From contig CAAGGB010000228.1 of NCBI GenBank assembly GCA_900769285.1, positions 1 to 18,558 on the forward strand: a stretch of DNA of 18,558 nucleotides, written 5' to 3'. Origin of the DNA: Victivallales bacterium (lineage in GTDB: Bacteria > Verrucomicrobiota > Lentisphaeria > Oligosphaerales > Oligosphaeraceae). The number at the start of each line of letters is the position of its first letter. Positions within the stretch are counted from its first letter, which is position 1. The position numbers were made by a program, and so were the translations under genes. This document shows positions 1 through 8,057 of the stretch, one piece after another. The notes beneath the pieces were generated by a model. The model ran no database searches and was not told where the DNA came from. It saw nothing but the letters and a program-made list of their open reading frames with translations.

Positions 1-729
1 GCCCGAGTACGAGGCGAAGTCCCACATCGGCAACGCCATCGTCGGAAGCAGATACATGTGACGCCCCGTCGGGAACGCGAACGAAATCCGCACGGCGCGG
101 CCGCCCTCCGGCAGCATGACGTCCTCCACCCGGACATCCCGCACCGCGCGGTCGGACGACACGTACCAGTCCTTCGCCGACGCCAGCTCAATGGCCTGCG
201 GCCCCTCGGGGCGCCAGCTCTCGTCCAGCAGCCGGACGGCGCCATAGCGGATCTCCGCCTGCCCCGCGCCATCGGCAAGGAGCCCCACCCGCACCCGCGT
301 CACCCGACGCCAGTCCGGCTCGCCGCGACTGTCCGGCGTGTAGGCCAGCGGACGCAGCGCACGGCGCACCAGCGACAGCGACACGCGCTGCGACTCCGGA
401 CTCCCCGTCCGCAGCGGCTGGCCAACACGAACCCACACCACACCGCCTTCCTCCTCCAGATACACCGCCGGACGGCACTCCATGCCCGCGCCGCCCTGCA
501 GCCGGACCTCCAGACTCAGGGCACGCCACTCGCGACGCTCGCTTCCCGACAGCGCCCAGCTCCGCGCAGCCACCAGACGACGCTCCGGCGACGCCTTCGA
601 CACCGCCTCCGCCTCCGCCGCGCCCTCCGGCCACTCCAGCGCCAGCCCGCCACCGCCATCTCCGTCCGCCGCCACACAGCGGCACAGCATCCCAAGGGCC
701 ACAAGACCAGCCAGCATTCCTCTCATCAT
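1..729 (-). CDS. Secreted protein of unknown function, N-terminal part (runs off left edge)
   Basis: The frame is open for 243 codons from the start to the window edge, so the C-terminus is missing. There are tandem ATG codons at 729 and 726. A purine-rich GGGAGAGA lies about 10 nt upstream and serves as ribosome binding site. Residues 1-20 form a signal peptide (MMRGMLAGLVALGM, ending near VAA), so the product is exported. Residues from about 50 to 165 look like a beta-sandwich, with alternating hydrophobic strands. The stretch DWRRVTRVRVGLLADG followed by AEIRYGAVRL resembles galactose-binding-like (CIA30/CBM-type) domains found ahead of glycoside hydrolases in PVC bacteria. A second domain seems to begin near DWYVSSD. 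Carbohydrate binding or hydrolysis is inference from that resemblance only; no catalytic region is visible. The gene lies 88 nt downstream of the AsmA-like gene on the same strand, so it may be co-transcribed. G-ending codons match its minus-strand neighbours. Confidence 0.75.
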   Translation of the reverse strand, partial: MMRGMLAGLVALGMLCRCVAADGDGGGGLALEWPEGAAEAEAVSKASPERRLVAARSWALSGSERREWRALSLEVRLQGGAGMECRPAVYLEEEGGVVWVRVGQPLRTGSPESQRVSLSLVRRALRPLAYTPDSRGEPDWRRVTRVRVGLLADGAGQAEIRYGAVRLLDESWRPEGPQAIELASAKDWYVSSDRAVRDVRVEDVMLPEGGRAVRISFAFPTGRHMYLLPTMALPMWDFASYSG

Positions 730-817
730 GTCGTGCTCTCTCCCGTGATGTTGGATGTTCGAAACAGATGACCTTGACCTGCCTGGACGCGCCGCGCCGG
801 CAACGCCCGGCCTAAAC

Positions 818-3800
818 CTAAAACAGCTTGCCCAGGAACGTGCGCAGACGCCAGCCGCACGCCCCCAGCGGCCCCGACAGCTCCGCCTGGAACAGCCCCG
901 TCACCGGCGACAGCACCCAGGACAGCAGACGCACGCCCCGGACCGGCACGCCCGAGACCTCCACCTGCACCCGCCCCTCCGTCAGACGCTCACCCCACTC
1001 GTAGCTCCCGCGACCGTCCAGCGACACAATCGTGCCGTCCGTCGACAGACGCGCCAGACGCAGACGATGACCCTCCAGCAGCGCCTCCATGTCCAGGGAG
1101 GTGATCTGCCCCAGACCGCCCGTCACGCTGTCCAGCGTCGCCGCCTTCAGCACCCGCCCCAGCGCCGACAGCACCGGAACCTTCCACAGCTCGCCGTCGC
1201 GCACCGACACCTGCCCGCGCCCCTCCAGATGCCAGTCGCGGCCACCCCAGTCATGCCGCGCATGGATCTGCGCCTCCCCCGACAGACGCCCCACCAGCCC
1301 CTTGCCCTCCGACTCCTCGCCCGGACGGAGCCTGACCTCCGACAGCCGCACATCCGACACCGACAGCGCCAGATCCCCCTCGCGGCGACCCGGGCTGTAA
1401 CGACCCGTCCCACGCACCTGGCCACCCGCATAGCGCGCCCGGGCCACATCCACGAACAGCGTCCCGTCACCATACGACCAGCTCGCGTCCGCCTCCTCCA
1501 GGCCATACCCATCCCAGGACGCCTGCGGCGTCCGCAGCCGACCGCGCAGCCGAACCTCCGGCTCGCCGCCGCCAAGCGTCACGCTCCCCACGCACTCCAC
1601 CTCGCTGGCCGGCGACAGCGACAGGCGGCGCCACAGCTCCCCCTGCTCCGGCAGCAGCCCCGACAGCACATACGGCACATCCACGCCCAGACGCGTGCGG
1701 TACACCTCGAACCGGCACACCGGCGTCCCCGTCAGCTCCACGGACACCCGCCCCGACACCATCCAGTCGCCGCGGTGAACCGTCGCCGGCTCGACCGTCA
1801 CCCCATGCGGCAGGTTCAGCGACACCACCCCGTTCACCTCGTCCAGCTCCAGGTGACGATACCGCACCTCACGCGCGTTCACATACAGGCCCTCGCACAC
1901 GACACGGCCGTCGCGCCCATGGAGGGTCAGCCCCGGCATCCGCACCAGCGGACGGTGGCGCTCGCCCCACGTCAGGTCGCGGAAAATCCCCAGATAGGCG
2001 CTGTGCACCGCGTCATTCAGCAGAAACGCGCCCACGATGCGCGGGTCGCCGCGGCAGACCGCGTCCGAGAACCGCAGCAGGAACGGCCGATACCCCACAT
2101 GCAGGTCGAAGCTCGCCTCGTCGCCCGCCTCCGTGCGGCCTAGGATGCGCCGGAAATCACAGTGGTCGCCCGCAATCACGAACTGCGGACACTCGACGCG
2201 CTCCCACCTCACCCCGTTGAACGTCACCCGACCGAACGCCAGGCTCCCCTCCAGGCGCCAGTCGTCCTGCGGCGACGTCTCCGGCAGCGACAGCGTGAAG
2301 CGCAGCGGCGCGCCCTCCGCGCAGTCGATGTGCTTGAGCATCTCCGAACGGTCGATGTCCAGCCGGCGCAGATACGCCTGGTGCAGCCGCTGCGGATAGG
2401 CCGCGCCGCGCATCCCGAACGCCAGCCGCCGCCCGTCCGGACGCCAGCGCACCTGCCCGGCCAGCGACAGCGCGCGCCCCCAGCCTGCCCCGCCAGCCAG
2501 CGCGCCGTCCAGCTCCAGCGACGACAGCCCGATGGCGAACTCACCCGTCTCCAGCCCGCGCGCCACATCGCACGACGCACGCAGCCTCACGAACGGATGC
2601 CCGCCGTCCCGATGGGTCGCCGTCAGCTCCTCCACCCGCAGCACACCCCCCTCCAGCGCGAACGGCACGCGCACACCCTCACAGGGTATGCCCAGCAGAC
2701 GACCGCCGGACTGGCTCACCTGACCCGAGACCGACACCCCGCGCCACGCCCCCAGCACTCCCGACCAGTCCACCGACAGGCGGCACAGACCGTCCGAGAC
2801 CAGCAGAACCTTGGACGGCACCTCCACCCCCGCCTGCTCCAGCAGACCCGCCAGACGAACCGACGCCTCTGCATGACCCTCCATCCGACCGTCCGACAGC
2901 CACACACGACCCGACGAGGACAGCCGCCCACCACCCGCCGACAACCGCTCGCCCGACACCGACACCGACAGCTCATCACCCGACAGCGACAGCGACACCT
3001 CGCCACGGCCACGGCCCAGCGCACCATAGTGGCCCGCCGGCAGACCGCACACCAGACGCCCGCGAAGCCCCCCTCGCGCCAGACGGCTCCGCTCCAGACG
3101 ACCCTCGAACGGCACCTCGCGAGGCAACAGCCCCGTCGGCAGCGACGACGCCAGCCCCGACGCCACGCGGCGCAGCAGCGCGCCCCCAACCCGACCCCCG
3201 AACTCCGCCGCCGCCTCGCCGCTCGCACCATACAGCCAGACTCGGCCATGCAGCTCGTCGGCCTGCGCCGTCATCAGCCGAAGCCCCGTCAGCTCCAGAC
3301 CCCCCCAGTCGCCCGCGAACCGACCATGGCCATTCAGCAGCCCAACCCCCGCCACCGGAACCTCCCGCAGCGCCACATGACCCGACACCGACAGCTCCGC
3401 CGGAGACGACAGCCGCCCACGAACCGAAACGCGCACCGACGAGCCGCCGCCCGCCGGAAACAGCTCGCCGTACCGACGCGACAGCGACCGCGCCGCCTCA
3501 CGCCAGTCGCCCCACGCCGCCGAACGGCCACGGCCATCCCCCGACAGCCGCTCCGACACCCACGCGCCGCCGTCCTCGAACGACGCCTCGCACGACAGCG
3601 ACACGCCCCCGACCGCACCCGACACCGAGGCCGTCAGCCGTCCACCGCCATCCAGGCGCAGCGTCGCCATCGCCCGCGTCAGCGACAGCTCCGGCGCATC
3701 CTCCAGGACGGCCTCCACGCCCGTGCACACCACGCCCGACACGCGGACACGCCCACGCGCCAGCTCCGTCCAGTCCGGCGACAGCGCCACCGTCCCCAGA

Positions 3801-4129
3801 CGGCCCTCCACCCGCCCCGCCGGCGTCTCCGCCGACACCCGCACCTCATGGCAGACCACCCCACGCAGCAGACCCGCCCGCAGCGACCCGACCCGCACCG
3901 GGCACGCCGGCCCCGACAGCGCCGACTCCACCCGCGCCCGCAGCGCCTCCGGCACCCCCCGCGTCTCCCACCACAAATCCACGACCGCCGCCACCGACGC
4001 CAGCAGCAGCGTCACCCGGTTGAACAGCAGCCGCCCCCCGAACGTCACCGCACGGCGTACCGCGCGACCGACGCCGCGCAGCCACCCCGGCGCCCGCCCA
4101 AACCGCGCTCTCGCCTCCGCCGTCGCCAT
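818..4129 (-). CDS. AsmA-like envelope protein (AsmA_2 C-terminal region)
   Basis: This encodes a 1103-residue protein. The first 35 residues are rich in Arg. A hydrophobic segment at about 37-54 (VTLLLASVAAVVDLWW) is probably an inner-membrane anchor, and the rest would be periplasmic. Most of the protein is repetitive beta-strand sequence with many G, S, V, L and R residues and no catalytic motif, as in AsmA/TamB/YhdP proteins. The last ~110 residues fit the AsmA-like C-terminal region: a 'dGELWKVPVLSALGRVL' helix, then strands around TDGTIVSLDGRGSYEWGE, ending in GPLGACGWRLRTFLGKLF. AsmA-type proteins are thought to form bridge-like grooves that carry phospholipids to the outer membrane; that role here is inference from family. 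The gene starts 28 nt after nqrD, with GGGGAGGG upstream of its ATG, so the two are probably one transcript. Codons end mostly in G. The exact subfamily (AsmA, YhdP, DUF3971) is uncertain. Confidence 0.82.
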   Translation of the reverse strand: MATAEARARFGRAPGWLRGVGRAVRRAVTFGGRLLFNRVTLLLASVAAVVDLWWETRGVPEALRARVESALSGPACPVRVGSLRAGLLRGVVCHEVRVSAETPAGRVEGRLGTVALSPDWTELARGRVRVSGVVCTGVEAVLEDAPELSLTRAMATLRLDGGGRLTASVSGAVGGVSLSCEASFEDGGAWVSERLSGDGRGRSAAWGDWREAARSLSRRYGELFPAGGGSSVRVSVRGRLSSPAELSVSGHVALREVPVAGVGLLNGHGRFAGDWGGLELTGLRLMTAQADELHGRVWLYGASGEAAAEFGGRVGGALLRRVASGLASSLPTGLLPREVPFEGRLERSRLARGGLRGRLVCGLPAGHYGALGRGRGEVSLSLSGDELSVSVSGERLSAGGGRLSSSGRVWLSDGRMEGHAEASVRLAGLLEQAGVEVPSKVLLVSDGLCRLSVDWSGVLGAWRGVSVSGQVSQSGGRLLGIPCEGVRVPFALEGGVLRVEELTATHRDGGHPFVRLRASCDVARGLETGEFAIGLSSLELDGALAGGAGWGRALSLAGQVRWRPDGRRLAFGMRGAAYPQRLHQAYLRRLDIDRSEMLKHIDCAEGAPLRFTLSLPETSPQDDWRLEGSLAFGRVTFNGVRWERVECPQFVIAGDHCDFRRILGRTEAGDEASFDLHVGYRPFLLRFSDAVCRGDPRIVGAFLLNDAVHSAYLGIFRDLTWGERHRPLVRMPGLTLHGRDGRVVCEGLYVNAREVRYRHLELDEVNGVVSLNLPHGVTVEPATVHRGDWMVSGRVSVELTGTPVCRFEVYRTRLGVDVPYVLSGLLPEQGELWRRLSLSPASEVECVGSVTLGGGEPEVRLRGRLRTPQASWDGYGLEEADASWSYGDGTLFVDVARARYAGGQVRGTGRYSPGRREGDLALSVSDVRLSEVRLRPGEESEGKGLVGRLSGEAQIHARHDWGGRDWHLEGRGQVSVRDGELWKVPVLSALGRVLKAATLDSVTGGLGQITSLDMEALLEGHRLRLARLSTDGTIVSLDGRGSYEWGERLTEGRVQVEVSGVPVRGVRLLSWVLSPVTGLFQAELSGPLGACGWRLRTFLGKLF

Positions 4130-4157
4130 CGGCCTGCGCCCTCCCCAACGGCGACGC

Positions 4158-4781
4158 TCAGGACGCCGACGCCGCGCGGCGCCCGCCCAGACCCTTCACC
4201 ACCCAGATGAGGGCGCCCAGCGTCAGGAACGCGCCCGGCGCGCTCAGCATGAACAGCGACGGCACATACCCCTCCGGAGCCCAGCGCCAGCCGAGCAGCG
4301 CACCCTCGCCCAGACCCTCGCGCAGCAGCGCCACCAGCACCAGCACCAGCGCGTACCCCGCGCCGTTCGCCACGCCGTCCACCAGCGACGGCCACGCCGG
4401 ATGCCGCAGCGCGTACCCCTCCGTGCGCCCCAGAACAATGCAGTTCGTGATGATCAGGTCGAAGTACGGCCCGAACGCACGGCTCGTCTCGTAGAAGTGC
4501 GCGTCCAGGAACAGGTGCATCACGATGACGAACACCGAGATCACCATCATCTGCACCATCAGGCGCACCCGCGGCGGTATCGTGTCACGCAGCAGCGACA
4601 CCAGCATGCTGCTCAGACCCGTCACCAGCATCAGCGACACGCCCATCACCAGCGCGCTCCCCACCTGCCGCGTCACCGCCAGCGCCGAGCAGATGCCCAG
4701 CGCCTGGACCAGCACCGGATTGCCCACATGAATCCCACTGACCATCAGCTCCCTCACGCCGTCCTTGCTGCCGCCTGCCAT
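4158..4781 (-). CDS. nqrD: Na+-translocating NADH:quinone reductase subunit D
   Basis: This encodes a 207-residue, very hydrophobic protein with about six membrane segments, close to the ~210 residues usual for NqrD. Signature stretches are NPVLVQALGICSALAVT at 21-37, IPPRVRLMVQMMVIS at 68-82, LIITNCIVLGRTEGYA at 109-124 and VDGVANGAGYALVLV at 134-148. Cys31 and Cys114 match the two cysteines that NqrD contributes to the membrane 2Fe-2S centre it shares with NqrE. The sequence GICSALAVT and the C-terminal MLSAPGAFLTLGALIWVVK favour NqrD over its paralogue RnfE. NQR oxidises NADH, reduces quinone and pumps Na+ across the inner membrane. The ATG at 4781 is preferred because the conserved protein begins there and AGGAG lies 12 nt upstream; the same frame stays open up to 4892. 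Oddly, no nqrC or nqrE flanks it: upstream is a divergent promoter region and downstream is the AsmA-like gene. Confidence 0.9.
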   Translation of the reverse strand: MAGGSKDGVRELMVSGIHVGNPVLVQALGICSALAVTRQVGSALVMGVSLMLVTGLSSMLVSLLRDTIPPRVRLMVQMMVISVFVIVMHLFLDAHFYETSRAFGPYFDLIITNCIVLGRTEGYALRHPAWPSLVDGVANGAGYALVLVLVALLREGLGEGALLGWRWAPEGYVPSLFMLSAPGAFLTLGALIWVVKGLGGRRAASAS

Positions 4782-5113
4782 GATGACTCTCGTCTCCTCT
4801 ATTGATGATTTTGTGCTAAGTGAGTGGCGCCTGCCTGTTCCCTGTCCGAACCATGCCCTGCCGCACCCTCGGCGGGATACCTCGGCGGGCACAAAGGAAA
4901 AATAGCTGAAATTCCAGAAAATTCCAGCGGGAGACGGCAGTTTGTCAACAGATGACGGCTTTTCTCCGCGACTGGCGAAAAAATCTATGTTGTTTTGTTG
5001 ATTTTCCGCTGATATGCGCTATTGTTTATGCGCCGTAGCCGCCACGCCCCACAGGCCGTCGGCGACCGGCGTTCCGTCTGCGTTCCAGCCCATCACGTCG
5101 AGGAGTCATCGCC
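4782..5113. promoter_or_regulatory. Divergent intergenic region between nqrD and the rdgC-like gene
   Basis: This 332-nt gap has no credible gene. Its middle (about 4895-5035) is the most AT-rich stretch of the left half. For nqrD, TTGACA lies on the minus strand at 4948-4943, but the matching -10 (GGAATT or GAATTT, 17-18 nt on) is poor. For the rdgC-like gene, the plus strand has TTGTTT at 4990-4995 with TATGCG 17 nt later, and TTGTTG at 4995-5000 with TATTGT at 5020-5025. These are only moderate matches to sigma-70 boxes, so exact start points are open. The rdgC ribosome binding site GAGGAG is at 5100-5105, 8 nt before the ATG. Confidence 0.55.
4867..4927. repeat. Two short direct-repeat pairs upstream of nqrD
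   Basis: CCTCGGCGGG occurs at 4867-4876 and again at 4880-4889 (13-bp period). AAATTCCAG occurs at 4909-4917 and AAATTCCAG again at 4919-4927 (10-bp period, one helical turn). Both pairs lie between nqrD and its candidate -35 box, so they would be in the nqrD leader or promoter. A regulator-binding role is inference. Confidence 0.45.
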
Positions 5114-6211
5114 ATGCCATTTGACAAGGGACCCATGTCGTTCCGCATCTGCCACCTGCCCGAGCCGCTGCCGGAGGACGCGCTGGAGCGCTTCGCGGCG
5201 GGCGCCGCCTCCGCGCTGGACCAGGTGTTCGAGGAGCCCGCCTGGGGCTGGGTCTCGCCCCGCCACCTCCTCGACTGCACCATCGCCGAGAACACCTGCC
5301 GCATCGCCGGCTACTACCACCTCTGCCTCCGGCAGGCCGAGCGCAAGATACCCGCCTCCCTCCTCACCGCCGAATGCCGGATGCGCGAGCTCGCACGCAT
5401 GGCCGAGAAGGACACCGACCACCTCGGCGCCAAGGAGCGCCGGAAAATCAAGGAGGAGGCGCGCAACGAGATGCTCATGAACATGCCCGTCCAGGTCTCC
5501 GGCATCTACTTCGCCATCGACCCCAACGAGAGCCTCCTCTACACCACCGCCGTCTCCCAGCACCAGCTCGACCTCTTCCTCGGCTTCTTCGCCAAGGCCA
5601 TCGGCTTCGAGCCCATCCCCCTCACCCCCGAGAACGCCTGCGCCACCCTCTTCGAGCTCGACCCCACCGCCGTCCCCGCCTGCGCCCTCTCACCCGAGCA
5701 GACCGCCGCCGAGCCCTCCGGAACCCTCGGGCAGAACTTCCTCACCTGGCTCTGGCAGTACCAGGAGGAGCACCACGGCGAACTCCCCCCCTCCAAGCTC
5801 GGCGACTTCGGCTTCCTCATCGACGGCCCGCTCACCCTCGTCGCCGAGGGCCCCGGCGCCTACGAGACCACCATCCGCAAGGGCCTCCCCACCCACGCCG
5901 CCGAGGCCAAGGCATCCCTCCTCGTCGGCAAGAAGCTCAAGCGCGCCAAGCTCGTCTTCGCCCGTGACAACGAGGAGTGGTCCTGCACCCTCGACGCCGA
6001 CGACTTCGCCTTCAAGGGACTCAAGATACCCGAGGGCGAAGCCATGGAGCCCGCCGCCATCTTCGAGGAGCGCATGACCCAGCTCTTCATCTTCCAGAAG
6101 CTCCTCTTCGCCCTCTTCCAGAAATTCCTCGCCGAGATGACCGACGAGGACAAGCAGCGCCAGTACCTCGAGAAGGCGCGCCTCTGGATCCAGGACCGCG
6201 AGGCCAAGTAA
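5114..6211 (+). CDS. rdgC: RdgC-like recombination-associated protein
   Basis: This encodes a 365-residue protein, longer than E. coli RdgC (about 300). The RdgC order of landmarks is present. GWVSPRHLLD is at 45-54. A basic region with ERKIPASLL and a long Lys/Arg/Glu helix (LGAKERRKIKEEARNEML) spans about 76-121. IDPNESLLYTTAVS is at 135-148, IGFEPIPLTP at 163-172, FLTWLWQYQEE at 209-219, and ASLLVGKKLKRAKLVF followed by EEWSCTLDADDFAFKGLKIP at 267-306. RdgC proteins form ring-shaped dimers on duplex DNA and, in Proteobacteria, restrain RecA filament assembly. The same role here is inference, supported by recA lying under 2 kb downstream. The start is set by GAGGAG 8 nt upstream; a second Met at residue 8 is possible. 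The gene heads a tight plus-strand run, with acpS beginning 17 nt after its stop. Confidence 0.83.
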   Translation: MPFDKGPMSFRICHLPEPLPEDALERFAAGAASALDQVFEEPAWGWVSPRHLLDCTIAENTCRIAGYYHLCLRQAERKIPASLLTAECRMRELARMAEKDTDHLGAKERRKIKEEARNEMLMNMPVQVSGIYFAIDPNESLLYTTAVSQHQLDLFLGFFAKAIGFEPIPLTPENACATLFELDPTAVPACALSPEQTAAEPSGTLGQNFLTWLWQYQEEHHGELPPSKLGDFGFLIDGPLTLVAEGPGAYETTIRKGLPTHAAEAKASLLVGKKLKRAKLVFARDNEEWSCTLDADDFAFKGLKIPEGEAMEPAAIFEERMTQLFIFQKLLFALFQKFLAEMTDEDKQRQYLEKARLWIQDREAK

Positions 6212-6228
6212 GTGACCACAACACGCCC

Positions 6229-6609
6229 ATGATCATCGCCACCGGCATCGACATCGTCGACATCGACCGCCTCGCCGCCGTCGTCCGGCGACACGGCGAC
6301 GCCTTCCTCAACCGTGTCTGCACCCCCGCCGAGCTCGAGGCCGCACCCCACGCCCCCGCCGCCCGAGACGCCTACCTCGCCGGACGCTGGGCCGTCAAGG
6401 AGGCCGTCGCCAAGGCCCTCGGCACCGGCATCGGCGAACACTGCGCCATGACCGACGCCGAGGTCCTCAACGACCCCGCCGGACGACCCGTCCTCACCCT
6501 CCATGGCGCCGCCAGGAAGACCGCCGACCGACTCGGCATCGCCACCATCCACATCTCCATCTCGCACGAGCGACATGTCGCCGTCGCCCACGCCATCGCC
6601 GAACGCTGA
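6229..6609 (+). CDS. acpS: Holo-[acyl-carrier-protein] synthase
   Basis: This encodes a 126-residue protein, the normal AcpS length. It transfers 4'-phosphopantetheine from CoA to a serine of apo-ACP in the cytoplasm, switching on fatty-acid synthesis. GIDIVDIDRL at 6-15 carries the Mg2+ ligand Asp8. FLNRVCTPAE at 26-35 matches the family's F..R..T..E. WAVKEAVAKALGTGIG at 54-69 holds the second metal ligand, Glu58. HISISHERHVAVAHA at 108-122 is the C-terminal signature. The ATG at 6229 is chosen because the conserved sequence begins two residues later. No Shine-Dalgarno sequence is visible in the 17-nt gap after the rdgC-like stop, so translation may be coupled. The frame is open further upstream, inside the rdgC-like gene, but that translates to meaningless Arg/Pro-rich sequence. 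Confidence 0.93.
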   Translation: MIIATGIDIVDIDRLAAVVRRHGDAFLNRVCTPAELEAAPHAPAARDAYLAGRWAVKEAVAKALGTGIGEHCAMTDAEVLNDPAGRPVLTLHGAARKTADRLGIATIHISISHERHVAVAHAIAER

Positions 6610-6623
6610 ACCGACCGCAAACC

Positions 6624-7898
6624 ATGTGCACCACCACCGCCACCATCCACGTCATCTGCGTCGGAGACGAGCTCCTCCGGGGCGACACCACCAACACCAA
6701 CCTCGCCGACCTCGGACAGCTCCTCGAACGCCACGGCCTCGCCGTCGCCGACGAGCAGTGCGTCCCCGACGACCGCGACGCCATCCTCCGCGCCCTCCGC
6801 CACGCCACCGCCGACGCCGAGTCCGCCGTCATCCTCGTCGGCGGACTCGGCCCCACCGCGGACGACCTCACCCGACCCGTTACCGCCGAATTTCTCGGAC
6901 GCGCCCTCCGCCCCTCCCCCGTCGTCCGACAGGCCATCCTCGACCACCTCGGCGACCGCGCCGGACAGCTCCCCCCCGACGCACTGGACATCCAGTCCCT
7001 CGTCCCCGAGGGCGCCGACACCCTCCCCAACCCCAACGGCACCGCGCCCGGACTCGTCCTCCGCACCCCCCGCGCCCTCTTCGCACTCCTCCCCGGACCG
7101 CCCCACGAGTGCCTCCCCATGGCCGAAGAGTCCCTCATCCCCCTCCTGACCCGGCTCGACGGCGCACGCCCCACACCCGCCCTGGAACTCAGGGCCTGCT
7201 GCCTCCCCGAGTCACAGGCCGAGGCACTCGCCCGACAGGCCATCCGCCAGACCGACGGCGCACCCGCGCACATCCGGCTCGCCACCTGCATCAAGCCCGA
7301 CGCCATCCTCCTCCGACTCGCCCGCACCGACCGCCACGACGACCCCGACGGACTCCTCGCCAGACTCCGCGACGCCGCCGCACGGCTCCTCGGCCCGCGC
7401 CTCCTCCCCGACGGCTGCACCACCGCCGCCGCCTACCTCGGACGACTCCTCGCCGCGCGCGGACTCGCCATGGCCACCGCCGAGTCCTGCACCGGCGGCC
7501 TCATCGCCGCCAGCCTCACCGACGTCCCCGGCTCCTCCGAATGGTTCCTCGGCGCCACCGTCACCTACGCCAACGCATGGAAGGAGCGACTCCTCGGCGT
7601 CGCCCCGGAGACGCTCCGGCAGCACGGCGCCGTCTCCGAGCCCACCGTCCACCAGATGCTCGACGGCCTCCGCGACCGCTGGGACGCCGACGCCGGCGTC
7701 GCCGTCTCCGGCATCGCCGGCCCCGGCGGCGGAACCCCCGACAAGCCCGTCGGCACCGTCGTCGTCGGCGCCTTCGCCCCAGGCTGGCGCCACGTCACCA
7801 CCCTCCGCCTCCACGGCAGCCGCCAGACCATCCGACAGCGCTCCGCCGCCGCCTGCATCCAGCTCCTCATCCGCGGACTCCTCCGGCTGGAGCCCTGA
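6624..7898 (+). CDS. cinA: CinA: competence/damage-inducible protein with NMN deamidase domain
   Basis: This encodes a 424-residue protein with both CinA domains complete. The N-terminal MoCF-like (COG1058) domain has GDELLRGDTTNTNLADL at 14-30, VGGLGPTADDLTRPVTAEFL at 72-91, PNPNGTAPGL at 135-144 and LPGPPHE at 156-162. The C-terminal PncC-type domain has ATAESCTGGLIAASLTDVPG at 284-303, with the likely catalytic Ser288. It continues with YANAWKERLLGV at 315-326 (conserved Lys320) and GIAGPGGGTPDKPVGTV at 363-379. The protein is expected to hydrolyse ADP-ribose-like pyrophosphates and to deamidate nicotinamide mononucleotide, salvaging NAD by-products. It starts 14 nt after acpS without a clear ribosome binding site. 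cinA next to recA is a recurrent bacterial arrangement; here recA also has its own promoter. The Ser/Lys assignments come from family knowledge. Confidence 0.94.
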   Translation: MCTTTATIHVICVGDELLRGDTTNTNLADLGQLLERHGLAVADEQCVPDDRDAILRALRHATADAESAVILVGGLGPTADDLTRPVTAEFLGRALRPSPVVRQAILDHLGDRAGQLPPDALDIQSLVPEGADTLPNPNGTAPGLVLRTPRALFALLPGPPHECLPMAEESLIPLLTRLDGARPTPALELRACCLPESQAEALARQAIRQTDGAPAHIRLATCIKPDAILLRLARTDRHDDPDGLLARLRDAAARLLGPRLLPDGCTTAAAYLGRLLAARGLAMATAESCTGGLIAASLTDVPGSSEWFLGATVTYANAWKERLLGVAPETLRQHGAVSEPTVHQMLDGLRDRWDADAGVAVSGIAGPGGGTPDKPVGTVVVGAFAPGWRHVTTLRLHGSRQTIRQRSAAACIQLLIRGLLRLEP

Positions 7899-7906
7899 CC
7901 GCCCCC

Positions 7907-7932
7907 TGACCGCCAGCGGGAATCGGCGGTCA
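7907..7932. promoter_or_regulatory. Perfect inverted repeat between cinA and recA
   Basis: TGACCGCC (7907-7914) and GGCGGTCA (7925-7932) form a perfect 8-bp inverted repeat around a 10-nt spacer, starting 9 nt after the cinA stop codon and ending 26 nt before the recA -35 box. It could be a weak terminator for cinA, but there is no T-tract, or a dimeric regulator site for recA such as an SOS operator. The sequence does not decide between them. Confidence 0.5.
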
Positions 7933-7958
7933 TCCGCATGATTGCGCGGCACACCGCG

Positions 7959-7986
7959 TTGACACCGCCGACACCCACGCTATCTT
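7959..7986 (+). promoter_or_regulatory. recA promoter
   Basis: TTGACA (7959-7964) and TATCTT (7981-7986) are separated by 16 nt. The -35 box is a perfect sigma-70 consensus and the -10 box matches at four of six positions. The predicted start near 7993 leaves a leader of about 65 nt before the recA ATG. Confidence 0.75.
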
Positions 7987-8057
7987 GTCCCATCAGCCGC
8001 ACCATTTCCTTCTTCACCGTCCAACCCACCCAACCACCCCAGCAAAGGAGATTCACC

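Noticed and set aside
58..771. Plus-strand frame over the left-edge gene
   Set aside because: The minus strand gives a signal peptide, a ribosome binding site and normal protein composition; the plus frame does not.
755..2143. 462-codon plus-strand open frame
   Set aside because: Same reasons: Arg/Pro/His-rich translation, antisense to the AsmA-like gene, and no ribosome binding site worth noting.
2162..4210. 682-codon open frame on the plus strand, antisense to the AsmA-like gene
   Set aside because: The translation is Arg/Pro/Gln/His-rich with no domain. The minus-strand frame gives a coherent AsmA-type protein with a recognisable C-terminus.
4158..4781. RnfE instead of NqrD
   Set aside because: GICSALAVT, the VQM segment and the C-terminal LSAPGAFLTLGALIW pattern fit NqrD better. 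Both share the same fold, so a tree would settle it.
6503..7909. 468-codon plus-strand frame over acpS and cinA
   Set aside because: It is another frame of the same strand over two certain genes; the translation is almost only Arg, Pro, His and Thr.
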